A stretch of DNA of 64,000 nucleotides from Neoceratodus forsteri (GCA_016271365.2 CM057459.1:486403501-486467500); one strand, 5' to 3'. Shown: positions 1 to 10,391, numbered from the stretch's first letter. The notes: generated by a model from the sequence alone, not told the origin. A program made the numbers and translations.

Positions 1-36
1 GTAAAGATAGGAATACAGGCTTTATTACAGGCCTGT

Positions 37-273
37 TTGTTGGTAGTTTTTTTACATACTGATGTAGGAGCCTGGTGGGCAGATACCAAATTAGGCCCAA
101 GTAAGTGGTTTAAAAAACAAGGGGTTTTAACCAAAAACCACAATTTTGTAAAGCATTTGTCTCTTAGGCAACAACTGCAGAGGTTGATTACCTTCTCCTA
201 TAACAATAAATTAGATTATTCAGAACAGATTAAACAGCTGAAAAAAATACATGAGATCATATCAATACAATAG
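37..273 (+). pseudogene. LINE copy 1 ORF2 linker fragment (endonuclease-RT spacer)
   Basis: An open stretch ending at a stop near 271-273 includes WADTKLGPSKWFKKQG and a helical region rich in Leu, Gln and Lys. It occupies the place where copy 2 has a similar helical spacer (12619-12924), between endonuclease and reverse transcriptase. A roughly 150-base gap with stops separates it from the RT ORF, so the ORF2 frame is broken. No catalytic motif is visible. The endonuclease itself lies left of the window. Confidence 0.55.
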
Positions 274-421
274 GGCTAAGACTTTATAAGCAATTCTAGT
301 AAATGCTACATCTAAGACCCCTATTGGGGATCCCTTTGAGGCTTGCAAATCTTTAAGGGATTCATCCACTATTGATTATCTGTACAATACAGATGGGTCA
401 CATGCCACCACAATAGAGCAT

Positions 422-2110
422 TTGCAAGACTTAATAGAACTCTATTACCACACTTTGGAACCAAATTCCTTCATAATGGAGGATTCTATAGTCCACTATT
501 TAAGTTCAGTTAGCACTCCCTTGGTTTCTACTGCTGAGTCTCAGTTAACTAAGCCTGATACTAAACAGGAACTTTTAGAGGTTATAAACAAATTGAAACC
601 TAATATTTCCCCAGGGATGGATGGGCTCCCCAATCAACTTTACAAATGTTTTTCGGTAGAATTTAGTAATTGCTTACTGCATCTAATTAATTATTTTCTA
701 GAGACTAATTCCATTTTTACTTCCTTCACTGAGGGCGTTTTAATACACGTGTTTAAATCTGGAGATAAGGCTGATATTAAAAATTGGAGGCCTATTACTT
801 TATTGAATACGGATTATAAAATCTTTCCAAGTATTCTTAATGATAGATTAAAGGCTTATGCAGAAGGTGTACTTTCTTCTTTTCAATTCTGTAGCATTCC
901 CAATAGATGGATTCAATCAGCCTTAATGATTTTGAGGGATGTTATTGAGTTTTTATCTCTAACTGGAAGATCTGGGTATCTTTTGGTTGTTGATTTTGAG
1001 AAAGCTTTTGATAGGGTATATTTGCCCTATCTGTTTTTAGTTCTCCAAACTTATGGGGTTCCAGGAAAAATGGTGGATATAATCAAACTATTATATAAAA
1101 ATAATATTGTCTTTCCATTCTTAAAAGGTTGTATTACCAACAGTTTTAGAATAAAAACAGGGGTACGTCAGGGTTGCCCCCTAAGTCCACTTTTATATGT
1201 TTTTTCACTGGATCCCTTATTTCAGGCATTGGTAAAACCCCCAAAATGGACAGGGACAATAGGGGATCCCTCTACAGACCAGCTTTATCTGCAAGCTTAC
1301 GCAGATTATTTAAATTTATATTTTTCAGATATATCTCAAATTCCTGTCTTTTTAGAAGAATTCCATTCTTTTTCATTAGTCTCAAATGCAAAAACAAATC
1401 TACTGAAAACTAAAGGTTTATTGATAGGGGCAGTCGGTCCTGTTGAGATGATACAAAATGGTATTTGTATTTCTCGAACTCCACAAAAAAATATTAGGGA
1501 TATTATTTGGCCCTCAAAACTTTCCTGTAGAGAATTGGACTTTGGCACTGGAGAAAGTGGAAAAGAAGGTTAAAGGTGGAAATTAAAACGTATACATATT
1601 TTGAAGCAGTTTATTTTACCCTGTTTGCAATATGTAGCGATGATTTTTCCTCTTCCACCTCAGTTAAAAAAACAAAAACCTATAGCATTTTCTTTCAAAT
1701 GCTATGGGGGAATTGTCTAAATCCAGTAAAGCGACATTATACCTACCTAGGGAGGACACAAGGGGATTTAGGGATGATAGGTCCTATTACATTTTTGCAT
1801 TCTTTAGTCTTTATAACTACTGTTAAAAGAGGGCTCTCTCCAGTACTAGGTTTAGAAAAGGGGTGGTTGGATAAGGTTTTGGGAAGACATTTTCATGCTT
1901 GGAAAGCAGTAGCCCCAAAATTAAATCCACATGTTTGTATTCCCAATTACTTTAGACCTGCAGCACAAAAATTATGTAAGTGGCAAATCACTAGAGACAT
2001 GATCAAGACTAATAATACCCAGTCCCTGTATTCCTTGGTGATGGAAGCAATTTATCCGCAGGTTCCTTGTTTTAAAAATTGTCCTTCTTCATTTAATGTT
2101 AAAATATTAG
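422..2110 (+). pseudogene. LINE copy 1 ORF2 reverse transcriptase, decayed
   Basis: This would copy element RNA at a nicked target. RT motifs run in order: SPGMDGLPNQLYK, FKSGDKADIKNWRPITLLN, VDFEKAFDRV (first catalytic Asp), GVRQGCPLSPLLY and a damaged active-site box. The box reads AYADYLNL near 1295-1315, so the second Asp of the YADD pair is Tyr. A frameshift or stop lies at about 1574. The reading resumes at 1576-2110 with GNCLNPVKR and a Trp-rich helical part, then is cut by the LTR element after base 2110. The copy cannot make active RT. Confidence 0.85.
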
Positions 2111-3611
2111 TGTAACCCCTCACACCTGCCTTTTTACTAAAACGACAGGTGGCATGCTGTTGGCGTTGGCAGCAATACCTGGTGAGGACCTGGGTTCGGG
2201 GTGGATGAGGTTACCTGGCACAAGGGACCTAGGTTTGGATACTCTGCACAGGGGCACCCAAGTAAATCCAACTACAGGAAGCAATAACTGTAATGTCCAG
2301 AACCAGGATTGGGATTTTTCAGTGTGGCTTTATTCAAAACTAGCTGAAATATGACAAAGCATTGTATGGTCCCCAAGGCTACGTTCACTGTATATGCAGA
2401 TAGAGACTAAAGGTGGTCCATTGGAGAATGAACACATTTTTACATTGTCTGGCTCTGGACCCACCAGGCACTCAGCCCGGACTTTGCATGCGCTTTGGAT
2501 ACACAGCCCGACTAGCCCAGCTCCCCTGCCAGCCACTTGACTGATGGTCTGCTTGAAGAATGAACCCAAACTTTACTTGGAAAGACTCCCATCAAACAAG
2601 GAGACTCCCAAACTGTGGCTCCCCACACCACTTAGAGTCTGCGACTCCAAGAGAGATTTGTTTTCTTACTTCCAATCGAACTCCCATCAAACAAGGAGTA
2701 TATTTCCCATCCTGTGGCTCCCCACACCACTTACAGTCTGTGACTCCTAGAGAGATTTTCAAGTTGCGACCCACGTCTGGCTACCCACCTCTTCACTGGC
2801 CAAGTGCATGAGGCAAGTAGCAAATCCCAGAAGAAATCCAGACAGGTGGACCTGGTTACTAAAGATGGGGGGTTTTCCCACCTCCAGCTCCCACAGCCCA
2901 TACCTGGCCATTTCTCTGAACAAACAGAAAACTTAAAACTTTAATATGTAGATTGAACAGTGGATGACCTGAAGCACCCCCTCTACAGCATCACTTGAAA
3001 TCCAATAAAACTTTAGACTTTTTGACTGCTCCATTTGTTTGTCCTAGTAACATAGTCCTCCCAAACAGCAGTCCACATCCATTTCCCAACTGAAGAAAAC
3101 AATTTGTTTGCCCCTTCAAATGGAGCCAAACACTCACCCTTTCGTTGCAGGTGCCCCACAGGCGAAGTAACACTTTCTTTGCTGTTATACAAGAACAGAC
3201 TGACAAAAACCAGGCAGCTTCCTTCCATAGTGGGCAAAGGGGATTGCCCCTGGGACCCACAGAGAACTTTTCTCCCCCCCCGGAGGGAGGGGGCACTGAG
3301 ACCTGAAGCACGGCCTCCACCACTTAAAAGGTAAAACAGGATGACTTCCTTCCTGTTTGCTTTAGGACAAACTCAAGACTGGCTTTGAAACCTCCCAAAG
3401 TTCTAAACTCACTCCCTGAGCTGCAGATTCCAATGTGGCTTATGCAGCTGCAACAGTTCTATGGTGATGTCATCTCTCAAGTCTCAGCTGTGACTGAGAA
3501 CAGAGTGAGACAGTGTGAAACCCATTTAACTGGAGTTTCACAAGCTGCCTTCCCTGCCTACCACTAGGTCTTACTGGGATTCTAGTAACCCCGGGTAACA
3601 AGGGGGTTACA
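2111..3611 (-). repeat. Long terminal repeat, left copy (3' LTR in element orientation)
   Basis: This is 1501 bp, starts TGTAACCCCT and ends GGGGGTTACA, so the termini are inverted repeats of at least 9 bp. It matches 7511-8998 along its whole length with scattered substitutions and small indels. AATAAA is on the minus strand at 2329-2334. It contains an imperfect two-copy direct repeat (starts 2585 and 2680, period 95) with the phrase ACTCCCATCAAACAAGGAG, possibly enhancer-type repeats in U3 or R. Confidence 0.9.
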
Positions 3612-3620
3612 CTCGCCCTT
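3612..3620 (-). promoter_or_regulatory. Candidate polypurine tract
   Basis: On the minus strand AAGGGCGAG directly abuts the LTR start TGTAACC. Plus-strand initiation of reverse transcription uses such a tract. It is short and contains one pyrimidine, so support is moderate. The corresponding site for the opposite orientation is pyrimidine-rich, which favours minus orientation. Confidence 0.45.
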
Positions 3621-4991
3621 GACCTGGAAAATGACTGTCCCCAGTCATTATGCACCCTGCCTTAGGCCATCCCACCCTATGTGCTACCTGCGGAGGGGGG
3701 TGATCAGGCCCCCTCCTACCATGTGCAAGCACAGGTAGGCAACACTAAGGGCCTAGAGGCCTATAGCTGACACATCAGCCTCTACTCTATCCACTTACTA
3801 TGGACACCTAGTGGCTCTAGTAGAACCGTCCAGAGCATAGCCCTGATAGATCAGCACTGCAGTCCCTATGGCCACTGAGGACCACAGCCTGTCTATCCCC
3901 CCTAACCCTCTAGGGAAAACCTATCTGTCTCTAACATAACATCCCAAACAAAAACAAAACCCGGGACCTCCCCGACCTTGGGCAACCTGCAACTACAACA
4001 CAGCACTTTAAATTCTACACAATAAAGCACTGACGAGGAACTCCGATGAGCCCCTCCTCCTCTTCTTGTCTTCTCTTCTGTCTTCCCAGAAACACCTGTA
4101 AGAAAAAAACAAAAACAAAACACACTCCTAATCTGCATGCACAATCTATCTAAACAACAACAACCCCTACCATACAGAAAAAAAAACACTGAACAATCCC
4201 GAAAAAGATTTTTTTAGGAAAAAAAAGGTAGAAAAACACAGTATTTACATTAGAGTACAGTAATGACATTAGTTACAATACACATTTTGGGGGGGGGGAT
4301 GGAGTGTCCTAAGAGTCCCAACTAGTGACCACAAGGCCCGAAGGCTAGTCCATTAAAGAGTCTCTCCTGGGCTGGAGCCCCATGAAACACAGTTCTAGAA
4401 GGCCAAAATCCCAAAGGGGGGCGTCTTTGTGGACAGTTCACACATTTTTGAAGTCTGTAGTGTAGGATGTGTACTGCAATGTCATAAAGATAGAAAAAGG
4501 GTTTTTTTGAACTTACCAGCCTCTTGAAGTATAAGACTAGGCACTGACCTGCACCGCAGCCGAAGACTCACCCTGACAGCATTTCTTCTGATACAGCTGG
4601 GCAGACATCTTCCGGGAACACAGGAGTGCACATCTGGAAACAGCTGGGCTGATGTCATCTCTGGAGAAGGAACCTTAGAACAGGAACAAAAAGAAAACAG
4701 CTGGTCCGACGTCATCCGATTACCAGGCGATGAACAGGAAAACAGCTAGGTGGTGTCCTCTCTGGATCTGAAGTCATCTGGTGGGCCAGTAGATGGTTGC
4801 TGAACAAGACAGTACACTGTAGACTGATGAATGTGGAGCACCTGAGTCCTTGGTTATTCATATTGGCAGATCAATAAGGGCACTTCACAGTCTAGATGTG
4901 GCAGTATTGACTACCACTGCTCGGCTCTCCATTTTGTAGGCACGGGCTTAATTACTGGGAGGTCCTTGCACTGAGGCCAGTAGTAGAGGGG
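3621..4991 (-). other. Non-coding interior of the LTR element downstream of its ORFs
   Basis: No long ORF is seen. At about 4585-4760 the phrase ACAGCTGG followed by GA(C/T)GTCATC recurs three or four times at irregular spacing, giving CRE-like TGACGTCA-type cores. 4140-4300 is A-rich. Envelope, pol or dUTPase motifs are not visible. Confidence 0.4.
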
Positions 4992-5738
4992 TCAGGGCTT
5001 GAATTTTACTCCGTCTGGATGCACATAATTCACACAGTGGGAGACTTCACGTCCCTCTCCGTCCACTATTCTCACTCTGTCCATAAACAGCGTCCTGCCT
5101 CTCTTCCACTGTGTATACTTTTCGTGGAACAGTCTATTCTTTACATGTTGGTCAGCCCCAGGATGCACATGTTTCATTGCTTCATCCCAGATCCAGGATT
5201 TTCTGCAGTTCTCAATCTCCTCCCAGACTCTCCGAGGAAAGGTAGGAAAGGTCATACCAAAGATTTCATTGGCCTTTCTACGAACCAGTCTCTCCTCTTT
5301 ACTTGCTTTGGTCAATCTGAGACTGCTGGCCTGGCTTGGGGGTGGCCAGTCCTGGTTCTGCCAGCTTCGCATCCTCAAAGAAATTAAAAATGGATCCCTG
5401 ACTTCTTCTTCTTCTTGTAAAGCCAGGGCATTGGCATCATCACCACCTTCTTGAACACATGCCTCCGAGGCAAGATCTTGAGGTTGTGTACCCGTTCCTT
5501 TCTCACAAGGCCACACAGGTTCCCCCTCATCTTCCGCTTCACTGAGGATCTGAGCCCAGGATTGAGCAGTCGTTCTCACCCCCGAGACTATCCATTCATC
5601 ACTAGAAGCGGAGGTCGACACCTCCCATTCAAAGGCCTCCCGCATCTCATCTTCACCTTCGAGACTTGGGCTAGGCCCCCCAACCCAGGGGTCTATTGAT
5701 GCTTTATCTGAACTTTCCTTCTGAGATCCATCATCCAA
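4992..5738 (-). CDS. Unrecognised ORF inside the LTR element (acidic N-terminal, basic aromatic C-terminal part)
   Basis: 248 codons are open. The initial codon is TTG, so this is probably the 3' part of a longer ORF. The first ~110 residues are very acidic and Ser-rich. The last ~100 are basic and aromatic with FPTFPRRVWEEIENCRKSW and HVKNRLFHEKYTQWKRGR, ending near VNYVHPDGVKFKP. No membrane segment, protease, RT or integrase signature is seen. An acidic region plus a basic domain in the only gene retained between two LTRs would fit a regulatory or nucleic-acid-binding accessory protein, but that is inference; I do not recognise the family. It follows 5755-6012 in a different frame, and the two may be one gene broken by a frameshift. 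Confidence 0.6.
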   Translation of the reverse strand: MDDGSQKESSDKASIDPWVGGPSPSLEGEDEMREAFEWEVSTSASSDEWIVSGVRTTAQSWAQILSEAEDEGEPVWPCEKGTGTQPQDLASEACVQEGGDDANALALQEEEEVRDPFLISLRMRSWQNQDWPPPSQASSLRLTKASKEERLVRRKANEIFGMTFPTFPRRVWEEIENCRKSWIWDEAMKHVHPGADQHVKNRLFHEKYTQWKRGRTLFMDRVRIVDGEGREVSHCVNYVHPDGVKFKP

Positions 5739-5754
5739 AGCTTCAATTTCAGAT

Positions 5755-6012
5755 TCAGTCTCTTAACTCTGCACCCTCTAGCTTTGTGCCACACTTCCCC
5801 AAGGAACCTTCCTCCACAGGCTCCGCCTGATGCTGTGTGCTGCCAACTGCAGATTCTTGAATTTTTGTCCATGTGGGAGCCAAACGAATTGGAGGCGCTT
5901 TATACAAGCCATATTTTTGTAGACATCCAGCACAGTGAGGAATCATGAAGACATCCCTTCCAGCACTCAAGCACATCTGGCACACACGCACTGGATAATT
6001 AGGAATTGCCAC
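5755..6012 (-). CDS. Unrecognised cysteine-rich ORF inside the LTR element, upstream of 4992-5738
   Basis: 85 codons are open, starting at a GTG, with an in-frame stop upstream, so the true start is unclear. An ATG in another frame lies just upstream near 6046. Near the N-terminus is CQMC, about 13 residues, then HCAGC: a C-x2-C...H-C-x2-C pattern that could bind zinc. The tail is acidic and ends next to the frame of the following ORF, whose codons continue the acidic run. The simplest reading is one protein with an N-terminal zinc-binding motif, acidic middle and basic C-terminus, disrupted by a frameshift or using frameshifting or splicing. Function unknown. Confidence 0.5.
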   Translation of the reverse strand: MAIPNYPVRVCQMCLSAGRDVFMIPHCAGCLQKYGLYKAPPIRLAPTWTKIQESAVGSTQHQAEPVEEGSLGKCGTKLEGAELRD

Positions 6013-7488
6013 ATCGGGAGGAGTTGCCCTCTAGCACCATTTTCAATATCTCTCAGCCTTTACTGCTGCTGTTACTGCAACCGGGCATGATCCGGAGTAG
6101 CGGGCTGGTCCTGAGGCCATAACTGCAGAAAAACAAACAAAATTCACTGTAACTGAAAGTCCCACTTTAAATGAACACACTCTGTAGCTTTAAAATGGCT
6201 CCTCTGCTGCTGTGTTTACTTTACTACCCCACCCTGTAATGGCGGTGGCAGCATTCCTGTGCATCAACATTCAGACTCTGGGTCAAGCCACTACGCACCC
6301 AATTTACATCAGCTACTAATAACTATTACTCAAACTGCACAGCTTGCTCTGTTCTGGCTGTTCACACATTTACAGGATTTTCCTTGGACTTTTCACATGC
6401 TGGCAACATTCATTTAATTACAGTCCCTTAAAAACTTCAGGTTTCAGCACAGGATTGCCAGCTTCTACTAGTGTTGCACTTTTTACAACCCACAGTCTCT
6501 CTCTGGCTGCAAACGTTACACTGAGGCTACTTTCATTGCTATGCACACATTTAATGGCTTTACAGACTTGCACTTGGCAGCAGGACATCACACAATCGCT
6601 ACTTGCAAAGCTACTATACAGCTGCACACACATTTTATATGGCATTACTGAAAATCACTGTTTGAGCTGTTTTTTAATAGTTTACTCACTGTTATTGTAG
6701 CAAATTCCTGCGATGGGGTAAAATGGCCTGCAGCCAGATTTTAAAGGCCTCAGAATGCAAATGGGCGGGCAGTCTCCGCGATCGTAGTTTTAACAAGACA
6801 ATTCACTGATCCCATGATCGATTTGTGGGTTGAGCCCGATTTTAAACTAAAAGTCACTTTTTTGAACTGTTTCACAGCACTTTGAATGCTCGCGATGCTC
6901 CTCCACTGCCAGTACATGCACTACTCTCTGTCTCCATCTCGAATGCTGAGGCAGTCTCAGAAGAGCTGGCTGAGGGGCGGGACTAATGGCAAACTGACCA
7001 ACCACACGACGCCATGCAAATGAGCCTCTTCTTCCTCGCGAGGGCTCCTCTCCTCACAGCGATCGTCGAGCAGGCAAATTTAAACTGTAAAGTGCACTTT
7101 TTTTTTCTTAACTGACTCCACGGCGGGAGCCCATTTCAACCAAGTAACATTGCCATTAATTCTGCAGTCTCTAGCATTGCACAGAAAGCATTTCCAACAT
7201 CCAGGCCATATTTTCTCTGTTGCTACCCCTAGTTTTCCACACTTTCCTTCACAGAAATTCATTTTAAAACTGACAAAAACGCTGTAAACTTTTTTGATGC
7301 AGGACAAGGGCACACTCTTTGGCTTTACAGCTCCTTTGTAAACAGTTGGCATTTTTAAACAGCAGCACAAGATTCACAGCACACAACAACACACTAGGAA
7401 AATTGCTTCAACTTTTTTTTTGGGCTACCGACTGCCAGATAGCCAAAACGCTAGCCTACTTGCCCAAGCACCTTCCTTCCCGAACAAA
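6013..7488 (-). other. Leader-side interior of the LTR element, no gene seen
   Basis: This lies between the candidate primer site and the Cys-rich ORF in minus orientation. It is locally GC-rich (6700-7080, with GATCG motifs), and short ORFs on both strands show no recognisable domain. In an intact retroelement gag would be expected here; none is visible. It may be an untranslated leader or an intron. Confidence 0.4.
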
Positions 7489-7506
7489 TCCAAAGTGGTG
7501 CCTCCA
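7489..7506 (-). promoter_or_regulatory. Candidate primer-binding site
   Basis: On the minus strand, five bases after the LTR end, the sequence reads TGGAGGCACCACTTTGGA. A TGG start complements a tRNA 3' CCA, and the following GGATTTG resembles the complement of a tRNA T arm. I cannot assign the tRNA; comparison with the host tRNA set would decide. Confidence 0.4.
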
Positions 7507-7510
7507 TTTT

Positions 7511-8998
7511 TGTAACCCCTCACCCCTGCCTTTTTACTAAAATGACAGGTGGCATGCTGTTGGCATTGGCAGCAATACCTGGTGGGGACCTGGGTTCGGG
7601 GAAGATGAGGTTACCTGGCACAAGGGACCTAGGTTTGGATACTCTGCACAGGGGCACCCAAGTAAATCCAACTACAGGAAGCAATAACTGTAATGTCCAG
7701 AACCAGGATTGGGATTTTTCAGTGTGGCTTTATTCAAAACTAGCTGAAACATGACAAAGCATTGTATGGTTCCCCAAGAGGCTATGTTCACTGTATATGC
7801 AGATAGAGACTAAAGACGGTCCATTGGAGAATGAACACATTTTTACATTGTCTGGCTCTGGACCCACCAGGCATTCAGCCTGGACTTTGCATGCGCTTTG
7901 GATACACAGCCCGACTAGCCCAGCTCCCCTGCCGGCCACTTGACTGACAGTCCGCTTGAAGAATGAACCCAAACTTTACTTGGAAAGACTCCCATCAAAC
8001 AAGGAGACTCCCAAAGTGTGGCTCCACATACCACTTAGAGTCTGTGACTCCTACAGAGATTTGTTTTCTTACTTCCAATCGAACTCCCATCAAACAAGGA
8101 GTATATTTCCCATCCTGTGGCTCCCCACACCACTTAGAGTCTGCGACTCCTAGAGAGATTTTCAAGTTGTGACCCACATCTGGGTACCCACCTCATCACT
8201 GGCCAAGTGCATGAGACAAGTAACAAATCACAGAAGAAATCCAGAGAGGTGGACCTGGTTACTAAAGATGGGGTTTTTTTCCCACATCCAGCTCCCACAA
8301 CCCATACCTGGCCATTTCTCTGGACAAACAGAAAACTTAGAACTTTAATATGTAGATTGAACGGTGGATGACCTGAAGCACCCCCTCTACAGCATCACTT
8401 GAAATCCAATAAAACTTTAGACTTTTTGACTGCTCCATTTGTTTGTCCTAGTAACATAGTCCTCCCAAATAGCAGTCCACATCCATTCCCAACTGAAAAA
8501 CAATTTGTTTGCCCTTCAAATGGAGCCAAACACTCACCCTTTCATTGCAGGTGCCCACAGGCGAGTAACACTTTCTTTGCTGTTATACAAGAACAGACTG
8601 ACAAAAACCAGGCAGCTTCCTTCCATAGTGGGCAAGGGATTGCCCCTGGACCCACAGAACTTTCTCCCCAGAGGGAGGGGCACTAAGACCTGAAATGCGG
8701 CCTCCACCACTTAAAAGGTAAAACAGGATGACTTCCTTCCTGTTTGCTTTAGGACAAACTCAAGACTGGCTTTGAAAACTCCCAAAGTTCTAAACTCACT
8801 CCCTGAGCTGCAGATTCCAATGTGACTTATGCAGCTGTGACAGTTCTATGGTGATGTCATCTCTCAAGTCTCAGCTGTGACTGAGAACAGTGTGAGACAG
8901 TGTGAAACCCATTTAACTGGAGTTTCACAAGCTGCCTTCCCTGCCTACCACTAGGTCTTACTGGGATTCTAGTAACCCAGGGTAACAAGGGGGTTACA
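7511..8998 (-). repeat. Long terminal repeat, right copy (5' LTR in element orientation)
   Basis: 1488 bp, same termini as the left copy, AATAAA on the minus strand at 7729-7734, and the same 95-bp internal duplication (starts near 7986 and 8081). Differences from the left copy are scattered base changes plus small indels (for example shortened runs near 8480-8660). This implies the element inserted some time ago but is younger than the LINE it splits. Confidence 0.9.
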
Positions 8999-9002
8999 TT
9001 AG

Positions 9003-9517
9003 CACAGCTTAATAATCCTAGGTTACCTCCAGGTCAATGGGAAACACAATGGTTGCTTGTGTAAGGTAGATTAAATGTTAGAGGGAATGTGAAATATAAG
9101 GCCAAAGAAGAAAGAAATTGCCCTCATATGGAATGCATAAACATAGAAGAAACTGTGGAACATTTTCTTTTGCAATGTTTATATTCTACAGGTTTGTGGA
9201 AATATTTAGCCAAGCTATGGAAGTTTCCCTGGTTACAATTAATTACATATGATATCTTGGTTTTAGGAATCTATCCATTATCTTTAGCTGGACTGCATGT
9301 GGGTACTTTATCTTTATTTCTTTGTTGTATTCGTTATTGTTTATGGCAAGCTAGATGCCAATGGGTAATCTATCAGCAGAAAATGTCATATGGATGTTAT
9401 AGCATTTTGGTTACAAATGAACTTTTAAGGATTTACTTACAAGATATGGAGTTGATTTCTTCACATAAGGTTCCTAAGTGGTGGCAGGGTTTCACTCACT
9501 TTATTAAATATAAATAA
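9003..9517 (+). pseudogene. LINE copy 1 ORF2 C-terminal domain
   Basis: This continues the ORF2 cut at 2110. From 9089 it is open for 142 codons, with C-x4-C...H-x4-C in NCPHMECINIEETVEHFLLQC, the cysteine/histidine motif common near the C-terminus of LINE ORF2 proteins. It ends at a TAA near 9515. Copy 2 has the equivalent domain at 14850-15221. An in-frame stop near 9063 adds to the decay. Confidence 0.75.
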
Positions 9518-9677
9518 TTCACTGTTAGTATAAAGCATTTTGATTAGGGATATTGTGTTCATTTCAAGTATTTTCTTTTTCATTTGTGTTTTTTTCTTTT
9601 CCTCTGCATTTACAGTGTAATACTGTGTTGATTGATTTTTTTTGAGTTGTATTATATGTTTATTATTGCAATAAAAA

Positions 9678-9689
9678 CTCCCCTACTCT
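9678..9689. repeat. Target sequence retained between LINE copies 1 and 2
   Basis: CTCCCCTACTCT follows the AATAAAAA end of copy 1 and precedes the 5' end of copy 2 (CATCAGTAGGGGGC). The same string follows the 3' end of copy 2 (TTTCCCTACTCT, about 15597-15608) and, on the other strand, borders copy 3 (49568-49580, 57049-57061). It is therefore the recurring insertion target. Confidence 0.8.
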
Positions 9690-10391
9690 CATCAGTAGGG
9701 GGCCCTGAGATGGTCTGTGAAGTCTCAGTATGTCCCAGGTCAGGTAGAGTGAGGATGTAGTGTTGCAGCTGTCTGGAGAACCTGGTTTGGATCAACAATG
9801 TGTGGCTACTTCAGTATGTTTGTTAATTCCTAATGGAAGTAAGACATTAATACAGGATGAGGAGCAGCATTTAATGAGGGCAAGTGTTGATCTTATGGAT
9901 GGTATTACTGAAGATGATAAAAAGAGAAAGTGAACTGCATGTAGTCCACTGACACGGGTTGGTACTGCTAATAAAAGTTTATTGGATGTTTCAGAAGGTG
10001 TACTGCTGGAGCAGTTGGAGCCTGCAGTTATGGAGGGAGTTACTGACTCATTTTCTCTCCTGTTTATAGTGCATGACTCTTCGTGGTCACTGAGTTAGTG
10101 CTAGAGAATGTGGGATGGGCTAGGGATCAGAAGGTGTGGGTGCCAGACCCAAGACTTCCTTTACTGGGTGGCACAGATTCTCCATGGAGAAAGGGTTTAC
10201 TTGATGTCCAGGACATGAATCAGATGGTCCAGGAGGTAATATCTGGAGTACGGCATTCCACGGTCGTGGAGGAGTTTCAGGGTGCGGTTGCTGCAGAACA
10301 GAGAACTGCACCGGACACCAGTGCTGAGAGGCCAGGTACACTGCTGAGAATGTCTTCTCATGGTACAACTAAGGTAAACCCTATATAGTCG

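Larger units (their letters stand above)
2111..8998 (-). mobile_element. Complete LTR retroelement lacking recognisable gag/pol, inserted in LINE copy 1
   Basis: Two long direct repeats (2111-3611 and 7511-8998) begin TGTAACCCC and end GGGGTTACA, flank a 3.9-kb interior, and are bordered by TTAG on both sides (2107-2110, 8999-9002), a 4-bp target duplication. Minus-strand orientation is inferred from a purine tract AAGGGCGAG just before one LTR, a TGG-starting primer-site candidate after the other, AATAAA in both LTRs on that strand, and the only sizeable interior ORFs being on that strand. No protease, RT, RNase H or integrase motif is visible. It is either a non-autonomous element or a heavily deleted endogenous retrovirus; 4-bp duplications occur in several retroviral and Gypsy groups. 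Confidence 0.88.
1..9677 (+). mobile_element. Tx1-like non-LTR retrotransposon, copy 1 (5' end outside window, interrupted by an LTR element)
   Basis: A decayed LINE occupies 1-2110 and 8999-9677. The two parts read as one ORF2 once the inserted LTR element and one copy of its TTAG duplication are removed. Order seen: endonuclease-to-RT linker (37-273), RT (422-1573), thumb/connection region (1576-2110), C-terminal cysteine/histidine domain (9089-9517), AT-rich 3' UTR, and a terminal AATAAAAA at about 9670-9677. It resembles copies 2 and 3 in RT wording (SPGMDGLP, WRPITLLNTDYK, GVRQGCPLSPLLYV). Tx1 clade assignment is inference from the RT and from the ORF1 zinc knuckles of the sister copies; an L1-superfamily LINE of another name is possible. 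Confidence 0.85.

Noticed and set aside
3612..3640. Primer-binding site for a plus-strand LTR element
   Set aside because: No TGG-starting site after the left LTR, and the sequence before the right LTR is pyrimidine-rich; minus orientation fits better.
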